DNA from: Bacteroidales bacterium UBA3630
GTDB lineage: Bacteria; Bacteroidota; Bacteroidia; Bacteroidales; P3
Reading direction: 5' to 3'
Length of the DNA: 64,000 bases
Assembly (NCBI GenBank): GCA_002373995.1
Contig: DFLB01000045.1
Location: 21,888-85,887 of the forward strand
The position numbers were made by a program, and so were the translations under genes. Below the pieces are notes generated by a model. The model saw only the letters and a list, made by a program, of their open reading frames with translations. It ran no database searches and was not told the DNA's origin. Below are positions 1 through 8,210 of the stretch, piece after piece (the first letter of the stretch is position 1; each line of letters begins with the position of its first letter).

Positions 1-31
1 AAATATGCACTGGTTTAATTCCGCCAACGGG
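1..31. repeat. Right end of 127-bp inverted-repeat element (copy D, cut by window)
   Basis: The first 31 bases match the right end of the element at 18170-18296 and 18823-18949 (shared core CTGGTTTAATTCCGCCAACG), but the sequence after the final GGG differs from the flank of the other copies. That marks GGG as an element boundary. The rest of this copy lies before the window. The remaining bases to position 123 show no gene. Confidence 0.75.
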
Positions 32-123
32 TTATTTCTGATTAAAAAATAGAAAGGTGTACCTGCTCGCTATAAGTGATGCAGTGGTCAGCAAGACAGC
101 AGATTGATTCCGCTGTGGGTTTA

Positions 124-786
124 CTACTTGGCGTCGTAGGTGCGGAAGACCACGAGCCAGCCGTCGGAACGGAGTGAGACCTCCGCTCCGACGGCTTCGT
201 TCAGGGTGGCTTGCCACCAGCGGCGGGCATGGAAGCCGTCGAGGGGCCAACGGAGGCCCTGGCCGTAGATGGGCTGCTCCGGCGTCATGGAGAGGATGGA
301 TACTTGCTGCCGCGGGAAGGTGGCGAAGGTGCGCCGGCCGGTCATGGCCACGAAACAGCCGTAGTCGGTGAGCATCTCGATGTCGGCGCCGGGGTACTCC
401 TCGGCAAAGGTGACGAGGTAGGCGATGTTGCCCAGCGTGTGATCCTCGCGCCGACCGGTGGCGGCAAGAATTGTGAATTGTGAATTGTGAATTGTGAATT
501 GAGAGGCAGCCCAGGCCATGGCCTTGTGCAGGTCGTTGTAATCCTGCTCGTCGACCTGGACCCAGCGTTCGCCAAGGGCGCGCTTGTCGGCTTCCGGCAG
601 GGAGTCGCCATCTCCGACAACCACGAACGGTATCTTTTCTTTCCACTTTCCGCTTTCCTCTTTCCACTGCCTGTAGGCTGAGTCGCAGCAGACCACGAAG
701 TCAGCTTCGTGCAGGGCGCGCAGCGGCACGGGGTGCGTCGGAAAGTCGCCCGCTGCCAGGATTACGATATGCTTTGTTTCTTCCAT
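124..786 (-). CDS. thiN: Thiamine pyrophosphokinase
   Basis: Transfers pyrophosphate from ATP to thiamine, giving TPP in the cytoplasm. The 220-residue protein has the family signatures VVVGDGDSL and ATGRREDHTLGN and a C-terminal WWQATLNE-type thiamine-binding segment. It is the last gene of a riboswitch-controlled salvage operon and overlaps the end of the permease gene by 25 nt. Two stretches look foreign: WKEESGKWKEK before the VVVGDGDS motif, and SQFTIHNSQFTI just before ATGRREDH. Both are encoded by short tandem DNA repeats and lengthen loops relative to the homologues I know. The second repeat is a 7-bp unit, so a change in copy number would shift the frame. Family assignment is firm; the effect of the insertions is inferred. 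Confidence 0.93.
   Translation of the reverse strand: MEETKHIVILAAGDFPTHPVPLRALHEADFVVCCDSAYRQWKEESGKWKEKIPFVVVGDGDSLPEADKRALGERWVQVDEQDYNDLHKAMAWAASQFTIHNSQFTILAATGRREDHTLGNIAYLVTFAEEYPGADIEMLTDYGCFVAMTGRRTFATFPRQQVSILSMTPEQPIYGQGLRWPLDGFHARRWWQATLNEAVGAEVSLRSDGWLVVFRTYDAK
468..501. repeat. Heptamer tandem repeat (GAATTGT x4.9) inside thiN
   Basis: Almost five copies of GAATTGT (AATTCAC on the coding strand) lie within the thiN frame and encode the QFTIHNSQFTI segment. The unit is not a multiple of three, so slippage by one unit would break the gene. The current copy number keeps it open. Confidence 0.9.
634..668. repeat. Purine-rich short repeat inside thiN
   Basis: On the coding strand this is an imperfect run of GGAAAG-type units (TGGAAAGAGGAAAGCGGAAA) encoding WKEESGKWKEK. 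A closely similar tract occurs inside the permease gene at 1091-1127. Confidence 0.7.
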
Positions 787-1337
787 CGGACTATACCCAT
801 AACTACAAACACCTCATACACGGCATACATCACCGCCGAGGCATAGAGACCCGACGCCAAGCAGAGGCCAATCATCAGCGGCTCGACGATAAGCCATGTG
901 AACCACTGCTGCCAGTACTTCTGCGAAAGCATCCACATACCCACGATGTTCAGCGCCGACGAGAGGCCGTCGACCAGTGGCAAGGTGCTCTCGCCCAGCA
1001 AACCGAGCAGCCACCAGAAGAGTGCCGTGAGCAATACTGTGGCCAGAATCAGCCATGGCCAGTAGCGTGCAGGGCACGAGCCGATGGGCCGCTCTCCTCT
1101 TTCCTCTTTCCTCCTCCCGTTTTCCACTATCCCGCGCCACACCAGCAAACCGTAGACCGACATCACGAAGTTGTAGCAACAGATGCCGAAGTTGGCATAG
1201 CAGGCAGTACGGAAATAGATGACGGCGTAGAAGGCCGACATGAGCAGACTCAACGGCCAAAACCACCGGTCTGCCCTATATTCGCTCACGATATAGGCCA
1301 GACCGATGGCAGCGCCGATGATGTCTAAAGTGTTCAT
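762..1337 (-). CDS. pnuT: PnuC-family thiamine transporter (PnuT type)
   Basis: 191-residue inner-membrane permease with about seven hydrophobic segments and the PnuC-family pattern near the N-terminus (W-FWPLSLLMSAFYAVIYF). PnuC relatives move unphosphorylated vitamins by facilitated diffusion with metabolic trapping. The gene sits between a TPP-riboswitch-driven TonB receptor and thiamine pyrophosphokinase, which points to thiamine instead of nicotinamide riboside. Its start codon directly follows the receptor stop codon. The loop after residue 100 holds a purine-repeat-encoded stretch (VENGRRKEERGER, DNA 1091-1127) that looks inserted. Substrate is inferred from context. Confidence 0.9.
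   Translation of the reverse strand: MNTLDIIGAAIGLAYIVSEYRADRWFWPLSLLMSAFYAVIYFRTACYANFGICCYNFVMSVYGLLVWRGIVENGRRKEERGERPIGSCPARYWPWLILATVLLTALFWWLLGLLGESTLPLVDGLSSALNIVGMWMLSQKYWQQWFTWLIVEPLMIGLCLASGLYASAVMYAVYEVFVVMGIVRWKKQSIS
1091..1127. repeat. Purine-rich short repeat inside pnuT
   Basis: Coding-strand units GGAAAGAGGAAAGAGG preceded by GTGGAAAACGGGAGG encode a charged loop between membrane segments. It resembles the tract at 634-668 in thiN, so the same kind of repeat sits in frame in two neighbouring genes. Confidence 0.7.
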
Positions 1338-3614
1338 TTAGAAGCGGTAGATAACGCGGCCCATGAAGTTGATGCCTGGCTGCTGGAGCCATCCGCGGCT
1401 GTGATGATAGTACTGGCGTGTGGTGCTGGAGTAGTCGTCCACCCAGTCCTCGGCCCAGGCGTGCAGATTGTACTTGTTGTCGAGCACGTTGTTCACCAGC
1501 AGCTGCGCCTCAATCTCGTTGGTCCCGCGCAGATGCCATACATAGCTGGCGCGAATGTTGAGCACAAAGTAGGGGTCTACGGCGTAGCACTCACGACCCG
1601 TGTTGTCGGCGTATTGCTTGCCCACATACTTGCCTATGAGCTGCAGCTTGGCGTCCTTGACGGGGGTAAAGGTGGCAATGGCGGCACCCACCACGGAGGG
1701 CGACAGTGCCAGCGGCGTGTTGCGCGTCACACTCAGGCTGCTCCAGTTGCCCGAGGCATCGAGCATGATGGAGTCGCCGTCAGCGAAGTCGCTATAGGTG
1801 AAGTCAACGACTTTGTTGTCGCTGAGCGTGAGGTTGGCATCCATGCGGAACCACTTGGTGAACTCGTAGCCGCCTTCAAGCTCTATGCCTATGCGGTAGC
1901 TCTTGGCGACGTTCTCCATCAGCGCGTAGCCGCTGCTGCTGCGGTCGCCGCTCGGGGTGAGCTGATCCTTGTAGAGCATGGCGTAAAGGTTGGCGTTGAA
2001 CGCCCAGCGCTCATGGGCAATCTGATAGCCCAGCTCAAGGTCGAGCATGGCTTCGGCCTTCACTGTGTCGGCGTTGGCAATGGCTTCCTTGATGTCGCTC
2101 TTGGTGGGCTCGCGATGGCTGATGCCGGCCACGAAGTAGGTGCGCTGGTGATCGTCAAGACGCCAGTTGATGCCGGCCTTGGGATTGAAGAAGAGGTAGT
2201 TCTCGTCGAAATCGAGCATCGTCTGTGCGCCGGCGGTATCGGGGTCGTCGGTGCTGCCGCGCAGTTTGTAGTTCACCATGCGCAACTGCAGGTCGGCGTA
2301 AGCGTTGAGGTTGTCGTTGAAGTCATAGTTGGCCTTGATGTAGACCGAGTTGTCGGTCTTGGTGCCGTTGTATCGGTACCACTCGTAGGGGGTGTCATAG
2401 TGGATGGCAGTGTCGCGGAACCATAGCACATGGCCATAGTGGAAGCCGTCGAACCACAGCAGGTTGTCGCCCACGGAGAGCGACAGCGGGCCTTTGTTGT
2501 AGCGCAGGGCAAGGTTGCCGGCCACGGCGTTGTTGTCCATATACTTGCGTGTGGTGTAGTCGCCCTTGCCGCTTATGGGGATAAAGAGTTTTTTCTTATA
2601 CTTGGCGTCCATCTTGTACTGCTCGTAGTAGCCGTCGCCGTGGGTGAAGTCGAGGGCTCCGTTGATGCTCCAGTTGTCGTTGAACATGTGCGATACATAG
2701 AGCTGGTAGTGGCGCTGCCAGTAGTTGTCCGTCTCGCGAGGGTAGTACGACGTGTCGCCCGAGAGGGTATAGTCGCCCCAGGAGTCGAAGGTGGTGTCGG
2801 CATCCATGTAGTACATGCCCGCCGAGTTGTAGCGTCGGTCACGGCGTATCTCCGACGTGTCGGCGCCGTTCCAAGTCACGCCGGTGGTCTGGCTGCCAAT
2901 GATGGTGAGGAGTTTTATCAACGTCCGTTTCCCGTACCAGCTGGCGCTGCCGAAGAAGCTCTGCTGGTCGGTCTGCCCGCCGCGCAGGAAGCCGTCGCTG
3001 GTGAGGCCGCTGTACGCCAGGTCGAAGCTCAGGCCGCTCTTCAGTATGCCACTGCCGGCGCTGATGCTGTACTGGCGCGTGTTCCACGAGCCGTAGCCAA
3101 GGTCGGCTTCGCCGTAGGCCTTGCTCTGCGCATTCAGTGTCTGCAAGTTGATGGCAGCGCCAAAAGCCGGACTGCCGCCCGTCGAGGCACCCACACCGCG
3201 CTGTATCTGCATGCTCTGCGCCATGCCGCCTATGTTGGGAATGTTGTACCAGAAGACACTCTGGCTCTCGGGGTCGTTCAGCGTGATACCGTTGATGTTC
3301 ACATTGATGCGCGAGGCGTCGACGCCGCGGATGCGCATCGTCGTGGCACCCACGGTGCCATTCTCTCCGGTGGTCACCACAGAGGTCTGCGTCTCAAGCA
3401 TATAGGGCACACTCACCGAGGCGCGGGCCTCGTCCAGCTGTTGGCGGTCGATGTTGCTCGTAGTCAGCGGCGCCTTGTTGCTCACGCGCACATCCTGTAT
3501 CATCACCTCGTCCAGCGTGCGCACAGTGTCCTTGGTCTGTGCCTGCGCCGTGGTGGCGCCAAATAAACTTACCATTGCCAGCACACAGCAGGCTATCATC
3601 TGCCGGCGGCTCAT
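1338..3614 (-). CDS. TonB-dependent outer-membrane receptor, probable thiamine uptake
   Basis: Outer-membrane TonB-dependent transporter. With the ATG at 3614 it has a clear signal peptide (MSRRQMIACCVLAMVSLFG, cleavage after AQA), then a plug domain (about residues 30-150, RIRGVDASRINVNINGITLN) and a long beta-barrel ending in an aromatic-type C-terminus (MGRVIYRF). The frame stays open to an ATG at 3668, but that start would give an unusually long n-region, and the 3615-3673 stretch looks like the expression platform of the riboswitch, so 3614 is preferred. First gene of the receptor-permease-kinase salvage operon; the TPP riboswitch makes thiamine or a derivative the likely substrate. Specificity is inferred from regulation only. 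Confidence 0.88.
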   Translation of the reverse strand: MSRRQMIACCVLAMVSLFGATTAQAQTKDTVRTLDEVMIQDVRVSNKAPLTTSNIDRQQLDEARASVSVPYMLETQTSVVTTGENGTVGATTMRIRGVDASRINVNINGITLNDPESQSVFWYNIPNIGGMAQSMQIQRGVGASTGGSPAFGAAINLQTLNAQSKAYGEADLGYGSWNTRQYSISAGSGILKSGLSFDLAYSGLTSDGFLRGGQTDQQSFFGSASWYGKRTLIKLLTIIGSQTTGVTWNGADTSEIRRDRRYNSAGMYYMDADTTFDSWGDYTLSGDTSYYPRETDNYWQRHYQLYVSHMFNDNWSINGALDFTHGDGYYEQYKMDAKYKKKLFIPISGKGDYTTRKYMDNNAVAGNLALRYNKGPLSLSVGDNLLWFDGFHYGHVLWFRDTAIHYDTPYEWYRYNGTKTDNSVYIKANYDFNDNLNAYADLQLRMVNYKLRGSTDDPDTAGAQTMLDFDENYLFFNPKAGINWRLDDHQRTYFVAGISHREPTKSDIKEAIANADTVKAEAMLDLELGYQIAHERWAFNANLYAMLYKDQLTPSGDRSSSGYALMENVAKSYRIGIELEGGYEFTKWFRMDANLTLSDNKVVDFTYSDFADGDSIMLDASGNWSSLSVTRNTPLALSPSVVGAAIATFTPVKDAKLQLIGKYVGKQYADNTGRECYAVDPYFVLNIRASYVWHLRGTNEIEAQLLVNNVLDNKYNLHAWAEDWVDDYSSTTRQYYHHSRGWLQQPGINFMGRVIYRF

Positions 3615-3620
3615 CCTCGT

Positions 3621-3652
3621 GGCCTCAAAAAAGCGATAGCGGCCACAGCTAT
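3621..3652 (-). promoter_or_regulatory. Possible riboswitch expression platform
   Basis: Downstream of the TPP aptamer on the minus strand, an ATAGC/GCTAT hairpin (3636-3652) is followed by six U (3627-3632), resembling a weak terminator. An alternative GTGGCC/GGCCAC pairing (3645-3620 region) would mask the region just before the ATG at 3614. The two are mutually exclusive. This reading is inferred from base pairing alone. Confidence 0.4.
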
Positions 3653-3673
3653 TGTTGTGTTTTACCATATTCG

Positions 3674-3775
3674 TTCCTTACGCGGGCATTATCCCGATCA
3701 AGTTTTGAGGGTCTGTTCTCAGCTGTTTATGCGTCTAACATTCTGTAGACGTGCAACATAAAAGCACCCCTTTGT
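3674..3775 (-). promoter_or_regulatory. TPP riboswitch (THI element)
   Basis: Read on the minus strand the region holds the conserved thi-box parts in order: GGGGTGC (3770-3764), an extended P3/P3a arm (TTTATG/CATAAA and GTCTA/TAGAC), GCTGAGA, ACCCT, and the pyrophosphate-binding half with GATCGGGATAATGCCCGCG followed by TAAGGAA (3680-3674). All are known TPP-contacting or structural motifs. It lies just upstream of the TonB receptor, permease and thiamine pyrophosphokinase genes, so TPP excess should shut down uptake. Confidence 0.95.
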
Positions 3776-3790
3776 GTACTCTCCACGCCG

Positions 3791-3820
3791 CAAAGATACA
3801 ACCTTTTTCCATACCTGCAA
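3791..3820 (-). promoter_or_regulatory. Promoter of the thiamine salvage operon
   Basis: Minus-strand TTG, 19 nt, then TATCTTTG (3798-3791): a Bacteroidota sigma-ABfr type promoter. It lies about 20 bp upstream of the riboswitch 5' end, so the predicted transcript starts right at the aptamer. Confidence 0.75.
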
Positions 3821-3943
3821 CCACTTTCTGCCACGAAATTGCATCGTGCACGATGCAGCACCCCTCCTCCTCGCTCCCTGTTGCCACCCCGTCGCGGCAC
3901 CGATAGCTAAGCTTTTCCAAGGCTCTTCCTCCGCTCTTCCTCC

Positions 3944-3990
3944 GGTGATGGTCCGGTGGTGGTCCGATGATGGTCCGATGGTGGTCCGTA
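3944..3990. repeat. GGTCCG decamer repeat, locus 1
   Basis: About four units of a 10-bp repeat, GATGGTCCGR or TGGTGGTCCG, in the gap between the recQ 3' end and the thiamine promoter. The same family recurs at 19613, 39136, 46774 and 52040. The rest of the 3821-4088 gap shows no gene. Confidence 0.85.
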
Positions 3991-4088
3991 AAACGTCAGT
4001 GCAACCGCGGTCGGCAAATGCCCCGCTGCCGGCGGTCAAAAGGTGGGCAAAAAACCCATCGCGTGCGATGTGGGGGCGCGGCGCGGCA

Positions 4089-6317
4089 TCAATGACCCAC
4101 GTCGGCCAGGAACTTGATGCGCATCAGGCGTATCTCTTCCTCGGTATAGTCCGGGTCGTCCTCAAATTCCTTGTAGGCCTCGGCCAGGGCTTCGTCGGGA
4201 TCGGCAATCTCGCTCTCGCGCCAGTAGTCCATGAGCACTTCCTGGTGGTCTTCCTCGATGTTGTCCTGGATGTAGTAGTCTATGTTCAGCTTCGCGCCGC
4301 TGCGGATGATATGCTCCATCTCGGTCAGCAGCTCGTCCATCGAGAGACCCTTGCCGGCGGCAATGTCCTCGAGGCTCTTGCGCCGGTCGATGCTCTGGAT
4401 GATATACACCTTGTTGGCCGAACGGTTGGCGGTGGTGCGGATGACGATGTCCTGCGGCCGTTCGATGTCGTTGTCTTCGACATATTTCTTGATCAGCTCG
4501 ATGAACGGGCCGCCGTGTTTCTGCGCCTTGGCAATGCCCACGCCCGAGCAGTGGCTCAGCTCCTCGACCGAGCAGGGATACTGCAGCGTCATGTCCTTGA
4601 GCGAGGTGTCCTCGAAGATGGCATAGGCAGGTATCTTTTCGCGCGTGGCAATGCTGCGGCGCAGGCTCTTGAGCTGCACGTAGAGGGCTTCGTCGCCGGC
4701 TGCCGAGGCTCCGCTGCCCGAGGCCAGCATTTCCTCGTCCTCGTCGTCGTTGGAGCCGGTGTAGTCGTGGTCGGGGGTGACGTTGATGGGGTAGGGGCTC
4801 TTGATAAACTTGTGCCCCGCAGGCGTCAGCTTGAGCACGCCGTATTGCTCCACCTCCTTCTGCGCCAGGTTCTCAAAGACGGCCTGCCGCAGCACCGCCT
4901 TCCAGAACAGCTCGTCGTGGTCTGACCCGCTGCCGAACTGCTCGAGGCGGTCCAGGTGGTAGCTCTTGGTGTTGGTGTTCTTGTGCCCGAGGAGCACGTC
5001 GACGATGTCTTTGGGCTTGAAGGCCTGCTTCATGGCAACGATGGTCTCCAGCGCCAGCTGCATCTCCTCCTTGGCCTCGACCTGCGGCCGCGGGTGGGTG
5101 CAGTTGTCGCAGTTGCCGCAGTAGGGCTCGTTGTAGTCTTCGCCAAAGTAGCGCAGAATGTTCAGCCGCCGGCAGGCCGAACTCTCCGCATAGGAAACCA
5201 TCTCCTGCACCAGCTGGCGGGCCATCTCCTGCTCCGAGGCGTTCTTGTCCGAGAAGAACTTGTAGAGCTTCTCCACGTCCTGCTCGCTGTAGAAGGCTAT
5301 GCAGCGGCCTTCGCCGCCGTCGCGACCGGCGCGCCCGGTCTCCTGGTAGTAGCCCTCTATGCTCTTGGGTATATCGTAGTGGATGACAAAGCGCACATCG
5401 GGCTTGTCGATGCCCATGCCGAAGGCAATGGTGGCCACGATGACATCCACCTCCTCGGTGAGAAACTTGTCCTGGTTCTCGGCGCGCACCTTGTTGTCAA
5501 GCCCCGCATGGTAGGGCAACGCCTTGATGCCGTTGATGACCAACAGCTCGGCCAGGTCTTCGACCTTCTTGCGCGTGAGGCAGTAGATGATGCCGCTCTT
5601 GTTGGGGTTCTCCTTGATGTAGCGTATAATCTCCTTGTGCAGCTGCATGGGGTCTGACGGCTTGGGGCGCACCTCGTAGTAGAGGTTCGGACGGTTGAAG
5701 CTGGAAATGAAGGTCTTGGCCTGCTCCATGCCCAGGTTCTTGATGATGTCCTGCTGCACCTTGGGTGTGGCCGACGCGGTGAGCGTCAGGATGGGTGCGT
5801 TGTCGCGGATGGCTTTGATGGCCTCCCGCAGGCGCCGGTACTCGGGGCGGAAGTCGTGCCCCCACTCCGAGATGCAGTGCGCCTCGTCAATGGCAAAGAA
5901 CGATATGGGTATCTGCCGCAACAGCTCGATGGTCTCCTCTTTCGAGAGCGTCTCGGGTGCGACATAGAGCAGCTTGGTGCCCCCTTTGAGCAGGTCGTCC
6001 TTGACTTCGTTCTGCTGCACACGCGAGAGCGACGAGTTCAGAAAGTGCGCCACGTCCGTGGTGCCCGAGGTGTAGCGCACGGCATCGACCTGGTTTTTCA
6101 TCAGGGCTATGAGTGGCGAAACGACGATGGCCGTACCGTCGAGTATCATGGCCGGAAGCTGGTAGCACAGGCTTTTCCCGCCGCCGGTGGGCATGATGAC
6201 AAAGGTGTCGTTGCCGTCAAGCAGACTCTGTATGATGGCCTCCTGATCGCCTTTGAACTTGTCAAAACCGAAGATTTCTTTCAGATATGTGTGCAAATCT
6301 TTCATATAGTAGTGCAA
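4089..6317 (-). CDS. recQ: ATP-dependent DNA helicase RecQ
   Basis: 3'-5' superfamily-2 DNA helicase for recombination and stalled-fork repair. In order: Walker A (PTGGGKSLCYQLPA, about residues 43-56), DEAH box with the RecQ aromatic-rich loop (IDEAHCISEWGHDFRP), helicase motif VI (QETGRAGRDG), the RQC zinc site (CRRLNILRYFGE followed by CGNCDNC), a winged-helix stretch, and an HRDC-like region (about residues 545-625). The acidic linker NDDEDEE separates RQC and HRDC. At 742 residues it is longer than E. coli RecQ (about 610), mainly through a C-terminal tail rich in acidic residues. Divergent from kdsD, with its promoter in the shared gap. Confidence 0.97.
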   Translation of the reverse strand: MHYYMKDLHTYLKEIFGFDKFKGDQEAIIQSLLDGNDTFVIMPTGGGKSLCYQLPAMILDGTAIVVSPLIALMKNQVDAVRYTSGTTDVAHFLNSSLSRVQQNEVKDDLLKGGTKLLYVAPETLSKEETIELLRQIPISFFAIDEAHCISEWGHDFRPEYRRLREAIKAIRDNAPILTLTASATPKVQQDIIKNLGMEQAKTFISSFNRPNLYYEVRPKPSDPMQLHKEIIRYIKENPNKSGIIYCLTRKKVEDLAELLVINGIKALPYHAGLDNKVRAENQDKFLTEEVDVIVATIAFGMGIDKPDVRFVIHYDIPKSIEGYYQETGRAGRDGGEGRCIAFYSEQDVEKLYKFFSDKNASEQEMARQLVQEMVSYAESSACRRLNILRYFGEDYNEPYCGNCDNCTHPRPQVEAKEEMQLALETIVAMKQAFKPKDIVDVLLGHKNTNTKSYHLDRLEQFGSGSDHDELFWKAVLRQAVFENLAQKEVEQYGVLKLTPAGHKFIKSPYPINVTPDHDYTGSNDDEDEEMLASGSGASAAGDEALYVQLKSLRRSIATREKIPAYAIFEDTSLKDMTLQYPCSVEELSHCSGVGIAKAQKHGGPFIELIKKYVEDNDIERPQDIVIRTTANRSANKVYIIQSIDRRKSLEDIAAGKGLSMDELLTEMEHIIRSGAKLNIDYYIQDNIEEDHQEVLMDYWRESEIADPDEALAEAYKEFEDDPDYTEEEIRLMRIKFLADVGH

Positions 6318-6354
6318 TAATTAGCGCATCGCTGCGTTACCTTTTTCAGTTTTA

Positions 6355-6386
6355 CAAAGATAGAAAAAAATACTGAACTGACCAAA
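6355..6386 (-). promoter_or_regulatory. recQ promoter
   Basis: Minus-strand TTTG (6386-6383), 20 nt, TATCTTTG (6362-6355): a full match to the Bacteroidota promoter consensus, about 38 nt upstream of the recQ ATG. Confidence 0.8.
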
Positions 6387-6397
6387 TATTTTTCTCC

Positions 6398-7360
6398 GTG
6401 AAAAGTAGAGAAGAGATAAAACAGATTGCTATTCAGGTCATTAACGACGAAAAAAAAGCCGTCGAGAATTTGCGTGACCGCATCGGCGAGGCCTTTGCAG
6501 AGGCTGTCGAAATCCTTTTTTCGGCAAAAGGTCGGGTCGTGGTGACGGGTATCGGCAAGAGCGCCAACATCGCCACTAAGATCGTTTCCACGTTCAACTC
6601 GACCGGCACGCCGGCACTCTTTCTCCACGCCGCCGACGCCATCCACGGCGACCTCGGCATGGTGCGCCCGGGCGACGTGGTGATTTGCATCTCCAAGAGT
6701 GGCAACACGCCGGAAATCAAAGTCCTGGTGCCTCTCATCAAGAACTTTGGCAACACGCTGATTGCCATCGTCGGCAATACCGACTCCTTTCTGGCTCACG
6801 AGGCCGATGTCGTGCTCGACACCACCGTCGAGCACGAGGCCTGCCCCAACAACCTGGCCCCCACCAGTAGCACCACGGCACAGCTGGTGATGGGCGACGC
6901 GCTGGCAGTGGCGCTGATCGAGTGCCGCAACTTCTCGGCGCGCGATTTCGCCCGCTTCCACCCCGGCGGTGCCCTCGGCAAGCAGCTCTACCTGCACGTG
7001 GCCGACCTCTATGTGCAGAACGAGAGGCCCAGCGTGCTGCCGTCGGCTTCTATCGCCGACACCATCCTCGAGATGACTTCCAAGCGCCTCGGCTGCACGG
7101 TGGTGGAGGAGAACGGCCGCATCTGCGGCATCGTCACCGACGGCGACCTGCGACGCATGATGCAGACTTTCCACTCGCCCCAAACAGCCGCTGACATCAT
7201 GAACCCCAACCCCAAGCGCATCCTCGACACCGAGTATGCAGTCGCTGCGCTCCAGATGATGCGCGCCAATTCCATCACACAGCTCGTGGTGGTCGATGCC
7301 GATGGACGCTACTTGGGCATCATTCACATACACGACATTCTGAGAGAGGGCATTATATGA
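6398..7360 (+). CDS. kdsD: D-arabinose-5-phosphate isomerase
   Basis: Converts ribulose-5-phosphate to arabinose-5-phosphate, the first step to KDO for lipopolysaccharide. Residues 1-200 form a SIS sugar-isomerase domain ([25 protein letters not shown], and the family histidine region FHPGGALGK). Residues 210-320 form a CBS pair ([12 protein letters not shown] and the final [12 protein letters not shown]). 320 residues is the usual KdsD/KpsF length. Start is GTG. The stop overlaps the lptB start in an ATGA, so translation is probably coupled, linking KDO precursor supply to LPS export. Confidence 0.95.
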   Translation: MKSREEIKQIAIQVINDEKKAVENLRDRIGEAFAEAVEILFSAKGRVVVTGIGKSANIATKIVSTFNSTGTPALFLHAADAIHGDLGMVRPGDVVICISKSGNTPEIKVLVPLIKNFGNTLIAIVGNTDSFLAHEADVVLDTTVEHEACPNNLAPTSSTTAQLVMGDALAVALIECRNFSARDFARFHPGGALGKQLYLHVADLYVQNERPSVLPSASIADTILEMTSKRLGCTVVEENGRICGIVTDGDLRRMMQTFHSPQTAADIMNPNPKRILDTEYAVAALQMMRANSITQLVVVDADGRYLGIIHIHDILREGII

Positions 7361-8181
7361 AACTGTACACAGAAAAAGTTGTCAAGGTCTACCGCTCGCG
7401 AACGGTGGTAAAGGAGGTGTCGGTCGAAGTGAGCCAAGGCGAGATTGTGGGCCTGCTGGGACCCAACGGCGCCGGCAAAACCACGACGTTCTACATGGTT
7501 GTGGGCATCATCAAGCCCAACTCGGGCCGCGTCTACCTGGAGAGCACTTGCGAGGCCGACAAGCAGAATATCCTCTTCAGCGAAAAGAAGGCCCAGTGCC
7601 CCTCCGACGGCACCCCCTGGCGCCTGCCCATCACCGGCATGCCGCAGTATCGGCGCGCGCAGCTCGGCGTGGGCTATCTGGCCCAGGAAGCATCGGTCTT
7701 CCGCCAGATGAGCGTGGAGGACAATATTGGCTCCATCCTCGAGTTCCGCCGCGACCTCTCGCGCGAGCAGCAGCAAGCCAAGCTCGAATCGCTGCTCGAT
7801 GAGTTCCGCCTGCAGCATATCCGCAAGAGCAAGGGCATTCAGCTCAGCGGCGGCGAACGCCGCCGCACGGAAATAGCACGCGCCTTGGCAAACGACCCCA
7901 TGTTCTTGCTGCTCGACGAGCCCTTCGCCGGCGTCGACCCCATCGCCGTGCAGGACATTCAGGATATCGTGGCTCACCTCAAGGAACGCAATATCGGCAT
8001 CCTCATCACAGACCACAACGTCCGCGAAACTCTCGCCATCACCGACCGCGCCTACCTGCTCTACGAGGGGTCGGTCTTGCACCACGGCACCCCCGAGCAG
8101 ATGGCTGCCGACCCGGATGTCAGGGAGAAGTACCTCGGCCGCGACTTCGAACTCCGGCGCGCACGTACCCAGAAGATATGA
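7357..8181 (+). CDS. lptB: LPS export ABC transporter ATP-binding protein
   Basis: ATPase of the LptB2FG complex that extracts LPS from the inner membrane. Walker [11 protein letters not shown] (about residue 35), signature LSGGERRR, Walker [14 protein letters not shown] and the switch histidine (ITDHNVRE) are all present. At 274 residues it is about 30 longer than typical LptB. The excess is a block at residues 63-90 (from STCEADKQN to TPWRL), inserted where the protein normally runs from the Walker A strand straight to the MYKRARLG-like segment. The insert is not made of simple repeats and codon use resembles the neighbours. Confidence 0.95.
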   Translation: MKLYTEKVVKVYRSRTVVKEVSVEVSQGEIVGLLGPNGAGKTTTFYMVVGIIKPNSGRVYLESTCEADKQNILFSEKKAQCPSDGTPWRLPITGMPQYRRAQLGVGYLAQEASVFRQMSVEDNIGSILEFRRDLSREQQQAKLESLLDEFRLQHIRKSKGIQLSGGERRRTEIARALANDPMFLLLDEPFAGVDPIAVQDIQDIVAHLKERNIGILITDHNVRETLAITDRAYLLYEGSVLHHGTPEQMAADPDVREKYLGRDFELRRARTQKI

Positions 8182-8210
8182 ATTAACCCCCAACCCATAA
8201 TAGGAAGAAT

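Noticed and set aside
161..194. Palindrome CCGTCGGAACGGAG / CTCCGCTCCGACGG at the thiN 3' end as an inserted element
   Set aside because: The encoded segment (AVGAEVSLRSDGW) has the same length as in homologues I recall, so there is no evidence of insertion.
4956..5657. Long open frame on the plus strand opposite recQ (and similar ones opposite fusA, lacZ-type, C69, OmpA-type and subtilase genes)
   Set aside because: These are mirror frames of GC-rich genes: low-complexity valine/histidine/arginine-rich products with no domain, and recognised genes lie on the other strand.
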